Of a DNA stretch of 64,000 nucleotides, positions 8,509 through 16,918 are shown one piece after another (the first letter of the stretch is position 1; each line of letters starts with the position of its first letter). This stretch comes from Neobacillus endophyticus. GTDB taxonomy: Bacteria > Bacillota > Bacilli > Bacillales > Cytobacillaceae. The stretch spans positions 3,120,001 to 3,184,000 of the forward strand of contig NZ_JABRWH010000001.1 in NCBI RefSeq assembly GCF_013248975.1. Reading direction: 5' to 3'. Both the position numbers and the translations under genes were made by a program. Under the pieces are notes generated by a model. The model saw only the letters and a program-made list of their open reading frames with translations, was not told where the DNA came from and did not search any database.

Positions 8509-8661
8509 AAAATAAGGTATACCATTAAATTGTAATAATCCTGAGCGTTTTCTGACTTGTCCCTCATATAAAAGAAATATACTCGTAGAATGTTTTTTTA
8601 GACCATAAGATTGAACAGGATTTCAACACAATCCTTAGATAAACGGGGAGGTAGCAAGTGT

Positions 8662-9441
8662 ATGGAGCACCCAAAAATAGGTTTGGCACTTGGATCTGGA
8701 GGTGCACGTGGGTTTGCTCATTTAGGGGTAATCAAGGTATTAAGAGATAATGGGATCCCTATACATTTAATTGCGGGAAGCAGTATGGGGGCGCTTGTTG
8801 CCAGTTTTTATGCTGCAGGCATAGAAATTGAACGCTTATATAAACTATCAACAGCCTTTAAAAGGAAGTACTTTTTGGATTTTACAGTTCCCAAAATGGG
8901 ATTTATAGGTGGAAAAAAAGTAAAGGAATTTGTTAAAGTATTTACACATGGGAAAAACATTGAAGATTTATCCATTCCTATTGGAATTGTCTCAACAGAT
9001 TTATTAACTGGTGAAAAAGTGGTGTTCAAAACAGGACCGGTAGCAAATGCTGTCAGGGCCAGCATATCCATTCCGGGAATTTTTGTCCCGGAAAAGTATA
9101 ATGGAAGAATACTTGTTGACGGAGGGGTTACAGATCGGGTGCCTATTTCGGTTGCAAAAGAAATGGGGGCGGACATTGTCATTGCTGTTGATGTATCAAG
9201 TGTGAAGCGAAATGCTGAGATAACCTCCATTTACGATGTTATTATGCAAAGTATTGATATCATGCAAACGGAAGTGATCAACAGCAGGGAGCCTTCCGCA
9301 TCCATTATGATTCGCCCTCCTGTTGAAAGCTATAGTTCCCGTGCATTTACAAACACCCAAGAAATCATAAACATAGGCGAAGAAGAAGCTAAAAAGCACA
9401 TCAATCAGATTCAAGCAGAAATTGGTAAGTGGAAGGAATGA
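8662..9441 (+). CDS. ylbK: patatin-like phospholipase family protein (YlbK/RssA type)
   Basis: 259-residue patatin-fold serine hydrolase. It shows the oxyanion loop GSGGARG (11-17), the nucleophile elbow GSSMG with Ser41, and the dyad Asp in VDGG (Asp153). It has no signal peptide, so it is probably cytosolic. Its substrate is unknown; lipid acyl hydrolysis is inferred from the family. ATG 8662 follows GGGGAGG at about ten bases and gives the normal start of this family; an upstream start would add 17 unconserved residues. Its stop overlaps the ylbL start. Confidence 0.9.
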   Translation: MEHPKIGLALGSGGARGFAHLGVIKVLRDNGIPIHLIAGSSMGALVASFYAAGIEIERLYKLSTAFKRKYFLDFTVPKMGFIGGKKVKEFVKVFTHGKNIEDLSIPIGIVSTDLLTGEKVVFKTGPVANAVRASISIPGIFVPEKYNGRILVDGGVTDRVPISVAKEMGADIVIAVDVSSVKRNAEITSIYDVIMQSIDIMQTEVINSREPSASIMIRPPVESYSSRAFTNTQEIINIGEEEAKKHINQIQAEIGKWKE

Positions 9442-10469
9442 CTATAGTATTGCGCAAAAAACTATTTACAGGTTCATTTGTGTTATTGATTGTACTTCTA
9501 GTGGCAGGAATATATTATCCATTGCCTTATTTCGTTACAGAACCCGGGATGGCTAAGAAGCTTGCTCCCATTATACATGTTGAAAACGGGTATAAAGAAA
9601 AAGGTAATTTTATGTTAACGACAGTTAGAATGGGTAGAGCAAATATTTATTCGTACTTGGAAGCAAAGATGAAAAAGTATGAAGAAATTTATCAAGAGGA
9701 CATGATCTTAGGTAAAGAGGAGACTCAGCAGGAATATAACACGATTCAATTGTATATGATGGCTAGCTCCAAAATGAATGCCATAGATGTCGCCTATCGA
9801 AAAGCTGGTCTACCAGTACAATATAAATATAAAGGGATCTACGTAATGCAAGTGCTGCCAGGAATGCCTGCTGAGGGAGCGCTGAGGCTAGGTGATCGCA
9901 TATATAAAGTGGATGGTCACTCTTTTCCTTCTTCAAAAGAATTTATTGATTATGTCGGGAGGAAAAAAGCTGGAGATCGGGTGACATTTACTTTTTCTAG
10001 AAATAATGAAGAAAAAACAGTTTCGTTAACATTAAAGCCATTTAAAGATGATCCTAAAAAAGTAGGAATCGGCATATCATTAGTGGATGATAAAGATATT
10101 GTAGTTGATCCGAAAGTGAAAATAAATACTGCTGATATTGGCGGCCCATCCGCAGGACTAATGTTTACCCTGGAGATATATAATCAGCTTACAAAAAACG
10201 ATTTAACAAAAGGATACCAAATCGCCGGAACAGGCACCATGGACGTTGACGGCACGGTTGGGCCGATTGGTGGGATTGAACAAAAGATAGTTGCAGCAGA
10301 TAAGGCTGGGGCAGAGATCTTTTTTGCTCCGAATGAAAAAGGCGCTAAAAATTCCAATTATCGAGCAGCGGTTAAAACAGCTCGTGATATTCATACAAAA
10401 ATGAAAATCATTCCTGTCGACACGTTTGATGATGCTCTGAAATACTTAGAAAAATTACCTGCAAAATAA
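9438..10469 (+). CDS. ylbL: YlbL, membrane-anchored PDZ and Lon-type serine protease
   Basis: 343 residues. It has an N-terminal membrane anchor (about 10-30), a PDZ domain (about 128-200) and a C-terminal Lon S16 protease domain with the catalytic dyad Ser238 (GGPSAG) and Lys283 (EQKIVAADKAG). In B. subtilis, YlbL works with other proteases in controlling the DNA-damage-induced cell-division inhibitor. There is no ATPase domain. ATG 9438 overlaps the ylbK stop (ATGA), which implies coupling; TTG 9450 is an alternative with better spacing to GGAAGGA. Confidence 0.92.
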   Translation: MTIVLRKKLFTGSFVLLIVLLVAGIYYPLPYFVTEPGMAKKLAPIIHVENGYKEKGNFMLTTVRMGRANIYSYLEAKMKKYEEIYQEDMILGKEETQQEYNTIQLYMMASSKMNAIDVAYRKAGLPVQYKYKGIYVMQVLPGMPAEGALRLGDRIYKVDGHSFPSSKEFIDYVGRKKAGDRVTFTFSRNNEEKTVSLTLKPFKDDPKKVGIGISLVDDKDIVVDPKVKINTADIGGPSAGLMFTLEIYNQLTKNDLTKGYQIAGTGTMDVDGTVGPIGGIEQKIVAADKAGAEIFFAPNEKGAKNSNYRAAVKTARDIHTKMKIIPVDTFDDALKYLEKLPAK

Positions 10470-10505
10470 AAAAGATGATAGCAGCTTTTGCTGCATCATC
10501 TTTTT
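10470..10505. terminator. bidirectional terminator between ylbL and tmcAL
   Basis: AAAGATGAT-GCAGC / GCTGC-ATCATCTTT hairpin with one bulged A and a TTTT loop, with A-run and T-run on either side. Confidence 0.88.
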
Positions 10506-11712
10506 ATTGGATAAAAATAGGAGGTTGCTGGAATTCTTGCTGCAACATCGCTTTTTTTTGAAGATCCGGCAAGCCCACGGCATAAATGCGGGTGGCTTTA
10601 ATATCGAGAAGCAGTTCTTTTCCTTTATATGACGATACCCTAGAAATAAGTGGCAAGCTGAAGTTTTTTTTCATTTGATTCAAATACGCTTTTCCTGCAG
10701 TTGTCATGCCTAGCAACCTCAAATAAGTGGCTCTATTTGAAGTGTTTACCAGTTCTTTTTTCTTGGTATTGGTCAAAATATGGACACAGAGCCGCTGCAG
10801 TCGAGTCCATGTATAGCGTTTTGTTTTAATTTTATCCATAAATTCTAAAAAAGTATTCGCTTCTAAAGCAGCCGCAATCAGCCGGTTTTCCAGCCCTTCT
10901 TCCGATTCATAAATTTCTCTTAAATCTTGAGGACTGGATTGAAGAAGCTGATATTGAAGATATGGCCAATAATGCTCCCAATGATGGAACATCCCATATT
11001 GATTTAAATATTGGTCTAATAATTGCTTTGTTGCTTCCGGAACATATTGACTGATATCTGACTGATCATCGGAAAAAATCGCTTTTCGAATGCTGGTAGC
11101 ACTGGCGATTGTTTCAGAAGCGAAGTGTTCATCATGGTAGTCGGCATTTTTTCGCTGAACAGTAAGTGGCTTCATATGACTGCCTTGATCATGAATGGCT
11201 TTTATATACTGAAAACCAAGAATATTATTTGGTTTCGATAAATCCAAATATTTCGCGGAATCAGGTAGGTCCTGGTAGGCAAGAGCAAGGGCTTTTGGAT
11301 AACTCACACCAGTTTGGATAAATCGTTTAATATTTTCTTCAAGCGACTGATGATTTTCTTTTAGAAATTTTTCTGTTTGAGAGAAGGAAGAAATATCACC
11401 ATTTTCGCTCCCGAAGCATAATGACTCGCATCCGGAAGCAGTTAATATAGATACTGCACCATTTGCAAATATTTCGGCTTTTTGAACTGCAAAGCAATAA
11501 GGAAGCTCAAAAACAATGTCGATACCATTTAATAGAGCCATGCGAGTCCGGCTCCATTTTGAAACAAGTGCGGGTTCGCCGCGTTGCAGAAAATTTCCGC
11601 TCATAACTGCAATGGCTATATCAGACTTAGCTGTTCGTTTGGCTTCTTGCAAATGGTAATAATGCCCATTGTGAAAAGGATTGTACTCAACTATTACACC
11701 TACAGCTCTCAC
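10504..11712 (-). CDS. tmcAL: tRNA(Met) cytidine acetate ligase (YlbM)
   Basis: 402-residue TmcAL. It uses acetate and ATP to acetylate C34 of elongator tRNA(Met), and replaces the acetyl-CoA-dependent enzyme of E. coli. The nucleotidyltransferase-type N-terminus VGVIVEYNPFHNGHYYH has its HNGH motif at 14-17, and the body also shows VMSGNFLQRGEP and FELPYCFA. The start is GTG 11712, which follows AAAGGAG at eight bases; a longer start would absorb that site. It is divergent from ylbN and shares a terminator with ylbL. Confidence 0.93.
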   Translation of the reverse strand: MRAVGVIVEYNPFHNGHYYHLQEAKRTAKSDIAIAVMSGNFLQRGEPALVSKWSRTRMALLNGIDIVFELPYCFAVQKAEIFANGAVSILTASGCESLCFGSENGDISSFSQTEKFLKENHQSLEENIKRFIQTGVSYPKALALAYQDLPDSAKYLDLSKPNNILGFQYIKAIHDQGSHMKPLTVQRKNADYHDEHFASETIASATSIRKAIFSDDQSDISQYVPEATKQLLDQYLNQYGMFHHWEHYWPYLQYQLLQSSPQDLREIYESEEGLENRLIAAALEANTFLEFMDKIKTKRYTWTRLQRLCVHILTNTKKKELVNTSNRATYLRLLGMTTAGKAYLNQMKKNFSLPLISRVSSYKGKELLLDIKATRIYAVGLPDLQKKAMLQQEFQQPPIFIQ

Positions 11713-11950
11713 ATTATGATCTCCTTTCTTGACCAATTGGAAAGTATAGCTAAACTATCAGGAATATGTACAATTACACCTCTGTTTTCGCTTATAAATC
11801 GCTAATCGGCAAGCATTCTTTCAAAAATTATTAATATTATAGCAAAAGAAGGATAAGTAGTTAAGAAGTGGTTTGTAAACCGTTAGAATGGATAAACTAA
11901 TACGGAAAAAAGAAAATACATTCATCTTGAAGAGGTGTAAAGAAAAAATA

Positions 11951-11979
11951 TTGACAAAAATAGTATCGGGGGCTATAAT
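11951..11979 (+). promoter_or_regulatory. sigma-A promoter of ylbN-rpmF
   Basis: Consensus -35 TTGACA (11951-11956) and -10 TATAAT (11974-11979) with a 17-bp spacer, 27 bases before the ylbN start. Confidence 0.85.
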
Positions 11980-12006
11980 TACCTTTGTTGCCTTGGGGTG
12001 ATTCAT

Positions 12007-12534
12007 ATGAAATGGACATTAACTCAATTACAAAAATATCGAAACAAGGATTTTTCGATTGATGAAACGATCCGGCTTGATGACATTAAACAAACTGATT
12101 CATCAATTCGCGATGTATCCCCGATGCATATTACTGGTCGTGGTGATGTAGATTCAGCGAAAGTTACCTTTCATTTGAAAATTGAAGGTTATCTTATATT
12201 GCCTTGTTCTCGTACTTTAGTGGATTTGAAGTATCCGATTAATGTCGAAACAACGGAAACTTTTCTCTTGCAGGGATCTATTTATGATACTGAAGAGGAA
12301 TTGCACCAAGTAAAAGGTGAAACGATTGATCTTAAGCCGATCATTCAAGAAATTATTTTGCTTGAGGTTCCGATGCAGGTCTTTTGTGATGATCATGAAT
12401 CGCAGGATGCTGCACCGCAGTCTGGAAAGGATTGGGAAGTCGTACAGGAAGAAGTAGTATCTAATAAGATTGACCCAAGACTCGCTGGACTTGCTAAGTT
12501 TTTTGACAAAGATAAATCTTCTTCCGAATCATAA
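12007..12534 (+). CDS. ylbN: YlbN / YceD family protein (DUF177)
   Basis: 175-residue protein of the YceD family, almost always encoded directly upstream of rpmF. In other organisms it is linked to 23S rRNA accumulation; its exact action is not known. Landmarks are the conserved central block [12 protein letters not shown] and the acidic stretch [13 protein letters not shown]. It lacks the fuller Cys pair of some homologues. ATG 12007 follows GGGGTGA at six bases; the strong promoter just upstream drives this gene and rpmF. Confidence 0.9.
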   Translation: MKWTLTQLQKYRNKDFSIDETIRLDDIKQTDSSIRDVSPMHITGRGDVDSAKVTFHLKIEGYLILPCSRTLVDLKYPINVETTETFLLQGSIYDTEEELHQVKGETIDLKPIIQEIILLEVPMQVFCDDHESQDAAPQSGKDWEVVQEEVVSNKIDPRLAGLAKFFDKDKSSSES

Positions 12535-12587
12535 TCGGCAAAAACATGCAAATGGCTTATGCTTTTTCTTATAAGGAGGTGGGAAGA

Positions 12588-12761
12588 ATGGCTGTACCTT
12601 TTAGAAGAACTTCTAAAACTGTTAAAAGAAAGCGCCGTACTCATTTTAAATTAAGTGTTCCTGGTATGGTAGAATGCCCAAACTGTGGTGAAATGAAACT
12701 TGCTCACCGCGTATGTAAAGCTTGCGGAACATACAAAGGAAAAGATGTAGTTAACGATTAA
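12588..12761 (+). CDS. rpmF: 50S ribosomal protein L32 (zinc-binding form)
   Basis: 57 residues. It is a structural protein of the large ribosomal subunit near the peptidyl-transferase region. The basic N-terminus ([19 protein letters not shown]) is followed by a zinc ribbon with CPNC and CKAC pairs, so this is the zinc-dependent form. ATG 12588 is preceded by a near-perfect AAGGAGGTGG. It is 53 bases from ylbN and shares its promoter. Confidence 0.97.
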   Translation: MAVPFRRTSKTVKRKRRTHFKLSVPGMVECPNCGEMKLAHRVCKACGTYKGKDVVND

Positions 12762-12775
12762 TTCAACTTGGATAG

Positions 12776-12808
12776 AAAGCACAAGGAATAACACTTCCTT
12801 GTGCTTTT
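12776..12808 (+). terminator. rpmF terminator
   Basis: 13-bp stem AAAGCACAAGGAA / TTCCTTGTGCTTT followed by T. Confidence 0.9.
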
Positions 12809-12863
12809 GTCGTTTTCAAGAAACATTACATATCTATCCGCAATAAAATAGGGGGATGAAGGC

Positions 12864-13634
12864 ATGTCTTATTCCATTGAGAAAAGAGATAAAGACTACC
12901 TTTTATTTACGATAGAAAGAAATGAAAAAAGAAATGCGGTTAATTATGAGGTTATGGATGGATTATCAGAAGCTGTTGATATTGCGTCCAATTCCAATAT
13001 GAAAGCACTGGTGATAACTGGTGCTGGTGATCAGGCTTTTTGTTCCGGTGGCGATCTATCTGTCTTTCATCAACTCCACACATAAGAGGAAGCCTATCAA
13101 ATGCTTGAAAAAATGTCGAAGATTCTTTATACACTGCTTACTTTGCCTATTCCTACGGTGGCGCTAATGAATGGAACGGCGATTGGAGGAGGCTGTGAAT
13201 TGGCCATTTCCTGCGATTTTCGTTTGGCTAAAAGCGGAATAAAGGCTGGATTTGTACAGGGACAGCAAGCAATCACAACAGGATGGGGCGGAGGGACGAT
13301 TTTAACGGAAAAGTTCAACTCCCCAAATGCTTTAAAACTGTTATTGGATGCTAAGGTGAAATCGTCAGAATATTTGAAGGAAATTGGGATTATTGATGCA
13401 CTATATGAATGCTCTCCATTAAAAGCTTGTAAAGATTTTCTGGAAAATATATTTGTAATGGAGTCTCAGGTGCTAAAGGCCTATAAAAAAATGTGGATTA
13501 GAAGATGGGAAATCAGCAAATTACGTGAAAGAATGGAAGAAGAGATTCAAGTCTGTTCAGTACTATGGGAAGGTAATGCCCATCATAAGTATGTTCAAGC
13601 ATTTATAAATAAAAAAAACAGGCATAAAGATTAA
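12864..13634 (+). pseudogene. enoyl-CoA hydratase/isomerase family gene broken by an in-frame stop
   Basis: The frame reads as one crotonase-family protein of about 256 residues except for TAA at 13083-13085 (codon 74), after CSGGDLSVFHQLHT and before EEAYQMLEKM. The frame does not shift. The first part has the conserved CSGGD segment. The second part has the oxyanion-hole helix GGGCELAISCDFRLA and GFVQGQQAITTGWGGG. Crotonases act on acyl-CoA thioesters; the substrate here is unknown. AGAGGAAG directly after the stop lies nine bases before an in-frame ATG (13101), so the second part (177 residues) could be translated separately. Most likely it is a recent pseudogene. Confidence 0.82.
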
Positions 13635-13712
13635 AACAGCATTGCCGATTAAGTCTATCTTTTCTAGTAGAAGCATATGTATTATTAAAACACTACTAGG
13701 AGGGGTCCATGA

Positions 13713-14342
13713 ATGTCACCAACTCGGCAGGATGCCTGGTCACAGGACGAGGATTTGTTACTCGCGGAAGTTGTTTTAAGGCATATTCGTGAAGGCGGTA
13801 CACAGCTGCAGGCTTTTGATGAAGTAGGTAAACAGTTAACACGTACCGCTGCAGCTTGCGGTTTCAGGTGGAATTCTTTTGTACGAAAGCAATATAAATC
13901 GGGAATTGAGCTGGCTAAGAAACAAAGAAAAGAATTAAAAAAACAAACTGCTGCAAGTCCTGATGAGCCATTTCAAGATTCTTTACCGACAGAGCAAATA
14001 CCCATTCAAACTACAGTTGCAAAAGGGGATCTGCTTTCATTTTCATCTGTAATTAGTTACCTGGAAGAGCTGCAAAAAAGGGCTGAAGATTCAGATGGCT
14101 TTGAAGAGGATAAAAAGAAGTATGCTGAACAAATAAAAGAATTAGAGAAAAAAAATTACTATTTGGCAGCCGAAAATGAAAGACTTACAAAAAATTTGAA
14201 AATCATTGAAGAGGATTATCGTTCCCTATTGGAAATTATGGAGCGTGCAAGAAAAATGGCTGTTTTGCAGGATGAGGATCGGCAGCAAAAAGTAAGATTT
14301 CAAATGGATAAAAACGGTAACCTTGAAAGAGTGGAAAAATAG
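13713..14342 (+). CDS. ylbO: RsfA-family transcriptional regulator (YlbO type)
   Basis: 209 residues. The N-terminus (about 5-60) is a Myb/SANT-like helix-turn-helix with the conserved W-S-x-D-E-D-x-L-L-A-E-V-V-L opening and AACGFRWN-type recognition helix. Residues 125-185 form a coiled coil. The family includes RsfA, which acts in the forespore, and YlbO, which is sporulation-linked in B. subtilis. Which of these roles applies here is inferred from position: YlbO has this place in B. subtilis. ATG 13713 is preceded by AGGAGGGG. Confidence 0.88.
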   Translation: MSPTRQDAWSQDEDLLLAEVVLRHIREGGTQLQAFDEVGKQLTRTAAACGFRWNSFVRKQYKSGIELAKKQRKELKKQTAASPDEPFQDSLPTEQIPIQTTVAKGDLLSFSSVISYLEELQKRAEDSDGFEEDKKKYAEQIKELEKKNYYLAAENERLTKNLKIIEEDYRSLLEIMERARKMAVLQDEDRQQKVRFQMDKNGNLERVEK

Positions 14343-14351
14343 TGGAAATGA

Positions 14352-14380
14352 AAAAGCGGACTTTATGTCCGCTTTTCCCT
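14352..14380 (+). terminator. ylbO terminator
   Basis: 10-bp stem AAAAGCGGAC / GTCCGCTTTT with a 5-base loop, followed by CCCTTTTT. Confidence 0.85.
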
Positions 14381-14388
14381 TTTTAGTC

Positions 14389-14530
14389 GATAGGAAAACT
14401 TTCCTATCAGGCATACGTGCAGAAGGAATGCTTCGTGTGCATTAGCTTCGCAGTCGAAAATCTGCGCTTTTCGGCGAACTGCACCTCTGTCTTCGCCCTA
14501 ACGGGCTCGCCTGTCGGCGAGTTTTCTTTA
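14389..14530. repeat. non-coding hairpin-rich block between ylbO and ylbP
   Basis: No gene is visible here. A 9-bp hairpin GATAGGAAA / TTTCCTATC (14389-14397, 14400-14408) is followed by a GC-richer stretch. That stretch ends in the terminator-like CTCGCC / GGCGAG + TTTTC (14506-14525). It resembles dispersed intergenic repeats of Bacillaceae rather than a gene. Confidence 0.45.
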
Positions 14531-14570
14531 TAAATAAAGTTTAGATTTTAACTATGAAAATTGTCTAGCG

Positions 14571-14642
14571 CAAACACACTAGCTGTTATGTCCTTAGCCC
14601 CTCCGGCCTATACGCCGCTGAACAGGGAACTTGCGCTTTTCC
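14571..14642. repeat. dispersed palindromic repeat next to ylbP
   Basis: Begins TTGTCTAGCGCAA and ends TTGCGCTTTT, with GCGCAA / TTGCGC as terminal complement and a GC-rich middle. This type of TCTAGCGC...GCGCTTTT block recurs in intergenic regions of Bacillus genomes. It abuts the ylbP stop. Confidence 0.5.
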
Positions 14643-15109
14643 TATTGAGCCTCGACCCCTTCTGGGTACCAAACAAGCGGATTTTCACCGCGGTCACGCT
14701 CCATATCATAGTCAACAGGTGAAAAACCCATCTTCTCCCAAAAATCTCGGGATTGCATTCGTGGGTTTGTTTTAATGGGGAGATTAAAGCTTTTGGCAAA
14801 TTGAACCAACTGTTTTCCATAACCTTTGCCTTGGTAATCTGGAATTACCTCCAGTTTCCAAAGTTCAAGGTAATTCTGTGGTGGATAAAAGTAACGGTCA
14901 AATTTGGCGTCAATTTGATAAAGACTCATTCGAGCAACCAGCTTGTCTCCGAAGTAAATTCCGTAAAACGGGGAAACGCTGTCATTATCCACAATTTTTG
15001 CTTCGAGGTCTTCTAACATTGATAGCTCCTGAAGACCATATTCTTTAAATTTTTTAAATTCCTCAAGAGTTTTGAAATTTACTTTTAATCTTTCCACCTT
15101 TGTTCCCAT
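14642..15109 (-). CDS. ylbP: GNAT-family N-acetyltransferase YlbP
   Basis: 155 residues, GNAT fold. The acetyl-CoA pyrophosphate loop is seen in VIPDYQGKGYGKQLVQFA (about 88-105), and the C-terminal strand region follows at SRDFWEKMGFSPVDY. It belongs to the YlbP group that sits in this position in Bacillus; its substrate is unknown. ATG 15109 follows AGGAGGTC at about five bases. It is transcribed divergently from the carboxylase operon. Confidence 0.9.
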   Translation of the reverse strand: MGTKVERLKVNFKTLEEFKKFKEYGLQELSMLEDLEAKIVDNDSVSPFYGIYFGDKLVARMSLYQIDAKFDRYFYPPQNYLELWKLEVIPDYQGKGYGKQLVQFAKSFNLPIKTNPRMQSRDFWEKMGFSPVDYDMERDRGENPLVWYPEGVEAQ

Positions 15110-15246
15110 TGTTGACCTCCTGATTTAAAAGAATCGCCTTTTGTATAAATCGAATGGCTATCGAATAACATGAAGTAAGTAATTTATCATTGTTTAAATT
15201 AATAACATTATATAACAAAACTAAAAAAAATACTTCATAAAAACTT

Positions 15247-15262
15247 TAGGAAGCGTTTTCAG
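15247..15262 (+). promoter_or_regulatory. cre-like CcpA operator
   Basis: TAGGAAGCGTTTTCAG matches 14 of 16 positions of the catabolite-response consensus WTGNAARCGNWWWCAW. It lies 73 bases upstream of the acyl-CoA carboxylase operon, so glucose repression through CcpA is inferred for these degradative genes. Confidence 0.6.
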
Positions 15263-15334
15263 AAAAATGCAGGATATTCAGTAAATGATGTAGAAAATGT
15301 ATATTGGACCATGTTAATAGAAAGGGGAAAAATA

Positions 15335-16672
15335 GTGCGGAAAATCTTAGTTGCAAATAGGGGAGAAATTGCACTGCGAATCATTAAAACCTGTCAGGCG
15401 ATGGCAATTGAAACAGTCGCTGTCTACTCCGAAGCGGACCAAGATATGCCATTTGTAAAGGCGGCTTCTAAAGCAGTGTGCATTGGTGAAGGCCCGGTTA
15501 ACAAGTCCTATTTACGAATTGAAAAAATATTAGAAGTTGCAAAAAGTGAAAGTGTAGATGCCGTCCATCCAGGTTATGGCTTTTTATCCGAAAATGCTGC
15601 ATTTGCCAAAATGGTGCAAGAGGCTGGAATTATTTTTATTGGACCAAGTCCAGAGACCATTCAATTAATGGGAGATAAGATCATTGCTCGTCAAACGATG
15701 GAAAAAGCGGGTGTCCCTGTTGTGCCAGGCACTGTTACAGGACTTATGTCTATTGAAGAGGCATGCGCTTTTGCGGCTTCCATCGGCTATCCTGTTATGT
15801 TGAAGGCCAGTGGAGGCGGCGGTGGAATTGGCATGGTACTATGTGAAAATGAGCAAGCGCTCGTTAAGTCGTATGCTTCAACAAAGACCAGAGCAATGAG
15901 CTATTTTGGTTCGGATGCTGTTTTTGTTGAGAAATATATCCCTGAAGCACGGCATGTAGAAGTACAAGTTTTTGGCGATCGCTATGGAAACATAGTGCAC
16001 TTGTTTGAAAGGGATTGTTCCATACAACGAAGACATCAAAAGGTCGTTGAGGAGTCTCCTTCTCCATTTGTTTCCGATTCCGTCCGGCAAAACATGTATG
16101 AAACGGCAGTGAAAGCTGCCAGGGCAGTAAATTATATGAATGCTGGCACAATTGAATTCATAGTGGATGAAAATGAAAATTTTTATTTTTTGGAAATGAA
16201 TACAAGGCTGCAGGTCGAGCATCCGGTGACAGAATCCATTACTGGACTTGATTTAGTGAAATGGCAAATATTTGTGGCAAGAGGTGAACCTCTTCCACTC
16301 CAGCAGGAAGAGATCAGTTCCAGTGGGCATGCTATTGAATTTCGTTTATATGCAGAGGATCCAGTCCGTTTTCTTCCATCACCAGGAAAATTAACCGCGT
16401 TCAAATGGAGTCAGCAAGAGGGAGTTCGAATCGATTCAGGCTATGAAGAAGGTGGAACGGTGACCCCTTTTTATGACCCGATGATAGCAAAATGTATTTT
16501 CTCCGGTCAAACTCGGAGCGAATCATTGTCAGCAGCAAATAGATTTTTTCAACATATGCAAATAGAAGGAATAAAAACGAATGTACCGCTTTTCTTGGCA
16601 TTGCTGGCAGATGAAGCCTTCAATGAGGGCAGGTACACGACCAGTTTTTTAACAAAAAAATTAGTGAAATAA
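15335..16672 (+). CDS. biotin carboxylase subunit of an acyl-CoA carboxylase
   Basis: 445 residues. It uses ATP and bicarbonate to carboxylate biotin on the carrier protein encoded next. Domains are the N-terminal biotin carboxylase fold (KILVANRGEIALRII), ATP-grasp with the glycine loop KASGGGGGIGM, the active-site segment EMNTRLQVEHPVTE, and the C-terminal lid (SSGHAIEFRLYAED). The start is GTG 15335 with AAAGGGG eight bases ahead; an upstream ATG adds eight residues. The neighbours show it serves a catabolic acyl-CoA carboxylase (propionyl- or methylcrotonyl-CoA type), comparable to B. subtilis AccC2/YngH, rather than the fatty-acid synthesis enzyme. Confidence 0.92.
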   Translation: MRKILVANRGEIALRIIKTCQAMAIETVAVYSEADQDMPFVKAASKAVCIGEGPVNKSYLRIEKILEVAKSESVDAVHPGYGFLSENAAFAKMVQEAGIIFIGPSPETIQLMGDKIIARQTMEKAGVPVVPGTVTGLMSIEEACAFAASIGYPVMLKASGGGGGIGMVLCENEQALVKSYASTKTRAMSYFGSDAVFVEKYIPEARHVEVQVFGDRYGNIVHLFERDCSIQRRHQKVVEESPSPFVSDSVRQNMYETAVKAARAVNYMNAGTIEFIVDENENFYFLEMNTRLQVEHPVTESITGLDLVKWQIFVARGEPLPLQQEEISSSGHAIEFRLYAEDPVRFLPSPGKLTAFKWSQQEGVRIDSGYEEGGTVTPFYDPMIAKCIFSGQTRSESLSAANRFFQHMQIEGIKTNVPLFLALLADEAFNEGRYTTSFLTKKLVK

Positions 16673-16687
16673 GGAGATCGGAGAACA

Positions 16688-16900
16688 ATGAAAAAAATTA
16701 CAGCTTCAATGGCAGGAACTGTCCTTAATATTTTCGTCACAGCAGGTGATCAAGTTTCAACAGGACAAGAGGTATTGATGCTAGAATCGATGAAAATGGA
16801 AATCCCCATTGAAAGTGGGGTTGAAGGAGTAGTATTGGAAGTTAAGGTGAACATAGGCGATTTTGTCAATGAAGATGATGTTTTACTTATTCTAGAATAG
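16688..16900 (+). CDS. biotinyl carrier protein (YngHB-like)
   Basis: 70-residue single-domain biotin/lipoyl carrier. The biotinylation motif is E-S-M-K-M-E, and the Lys that takes biotin is at about residue 36. It has the usual GTVLNIFV-GDQVSTGQEVLMLE hairpin. It receives the carboxyl group from the upstream enzyme and presents it to the downstream transferase. It is too short to be AccB of fatty acid synthesis. It starts 15 bases after the carboxylase gene, with AAGGAGAT before it. Confidence 0.93.
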   Translation: MKKITASMAGTVLNIFVTAGDQVSTGQEVLMLESMKMEIPIESGVEGVVLEVKVNIGDFVNEDDVLLILE

Positions 16901-16918
16901 AAATATAGGAGGAACCTC

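Noticed and set aside
13673..13698. GCATA ... CACTACTA as a forespore-type promoter of ylbO
   Set aside because: The transcription start would fall at or inside the AGGAGGGG ribosome-binding site, leaving no usable leader.
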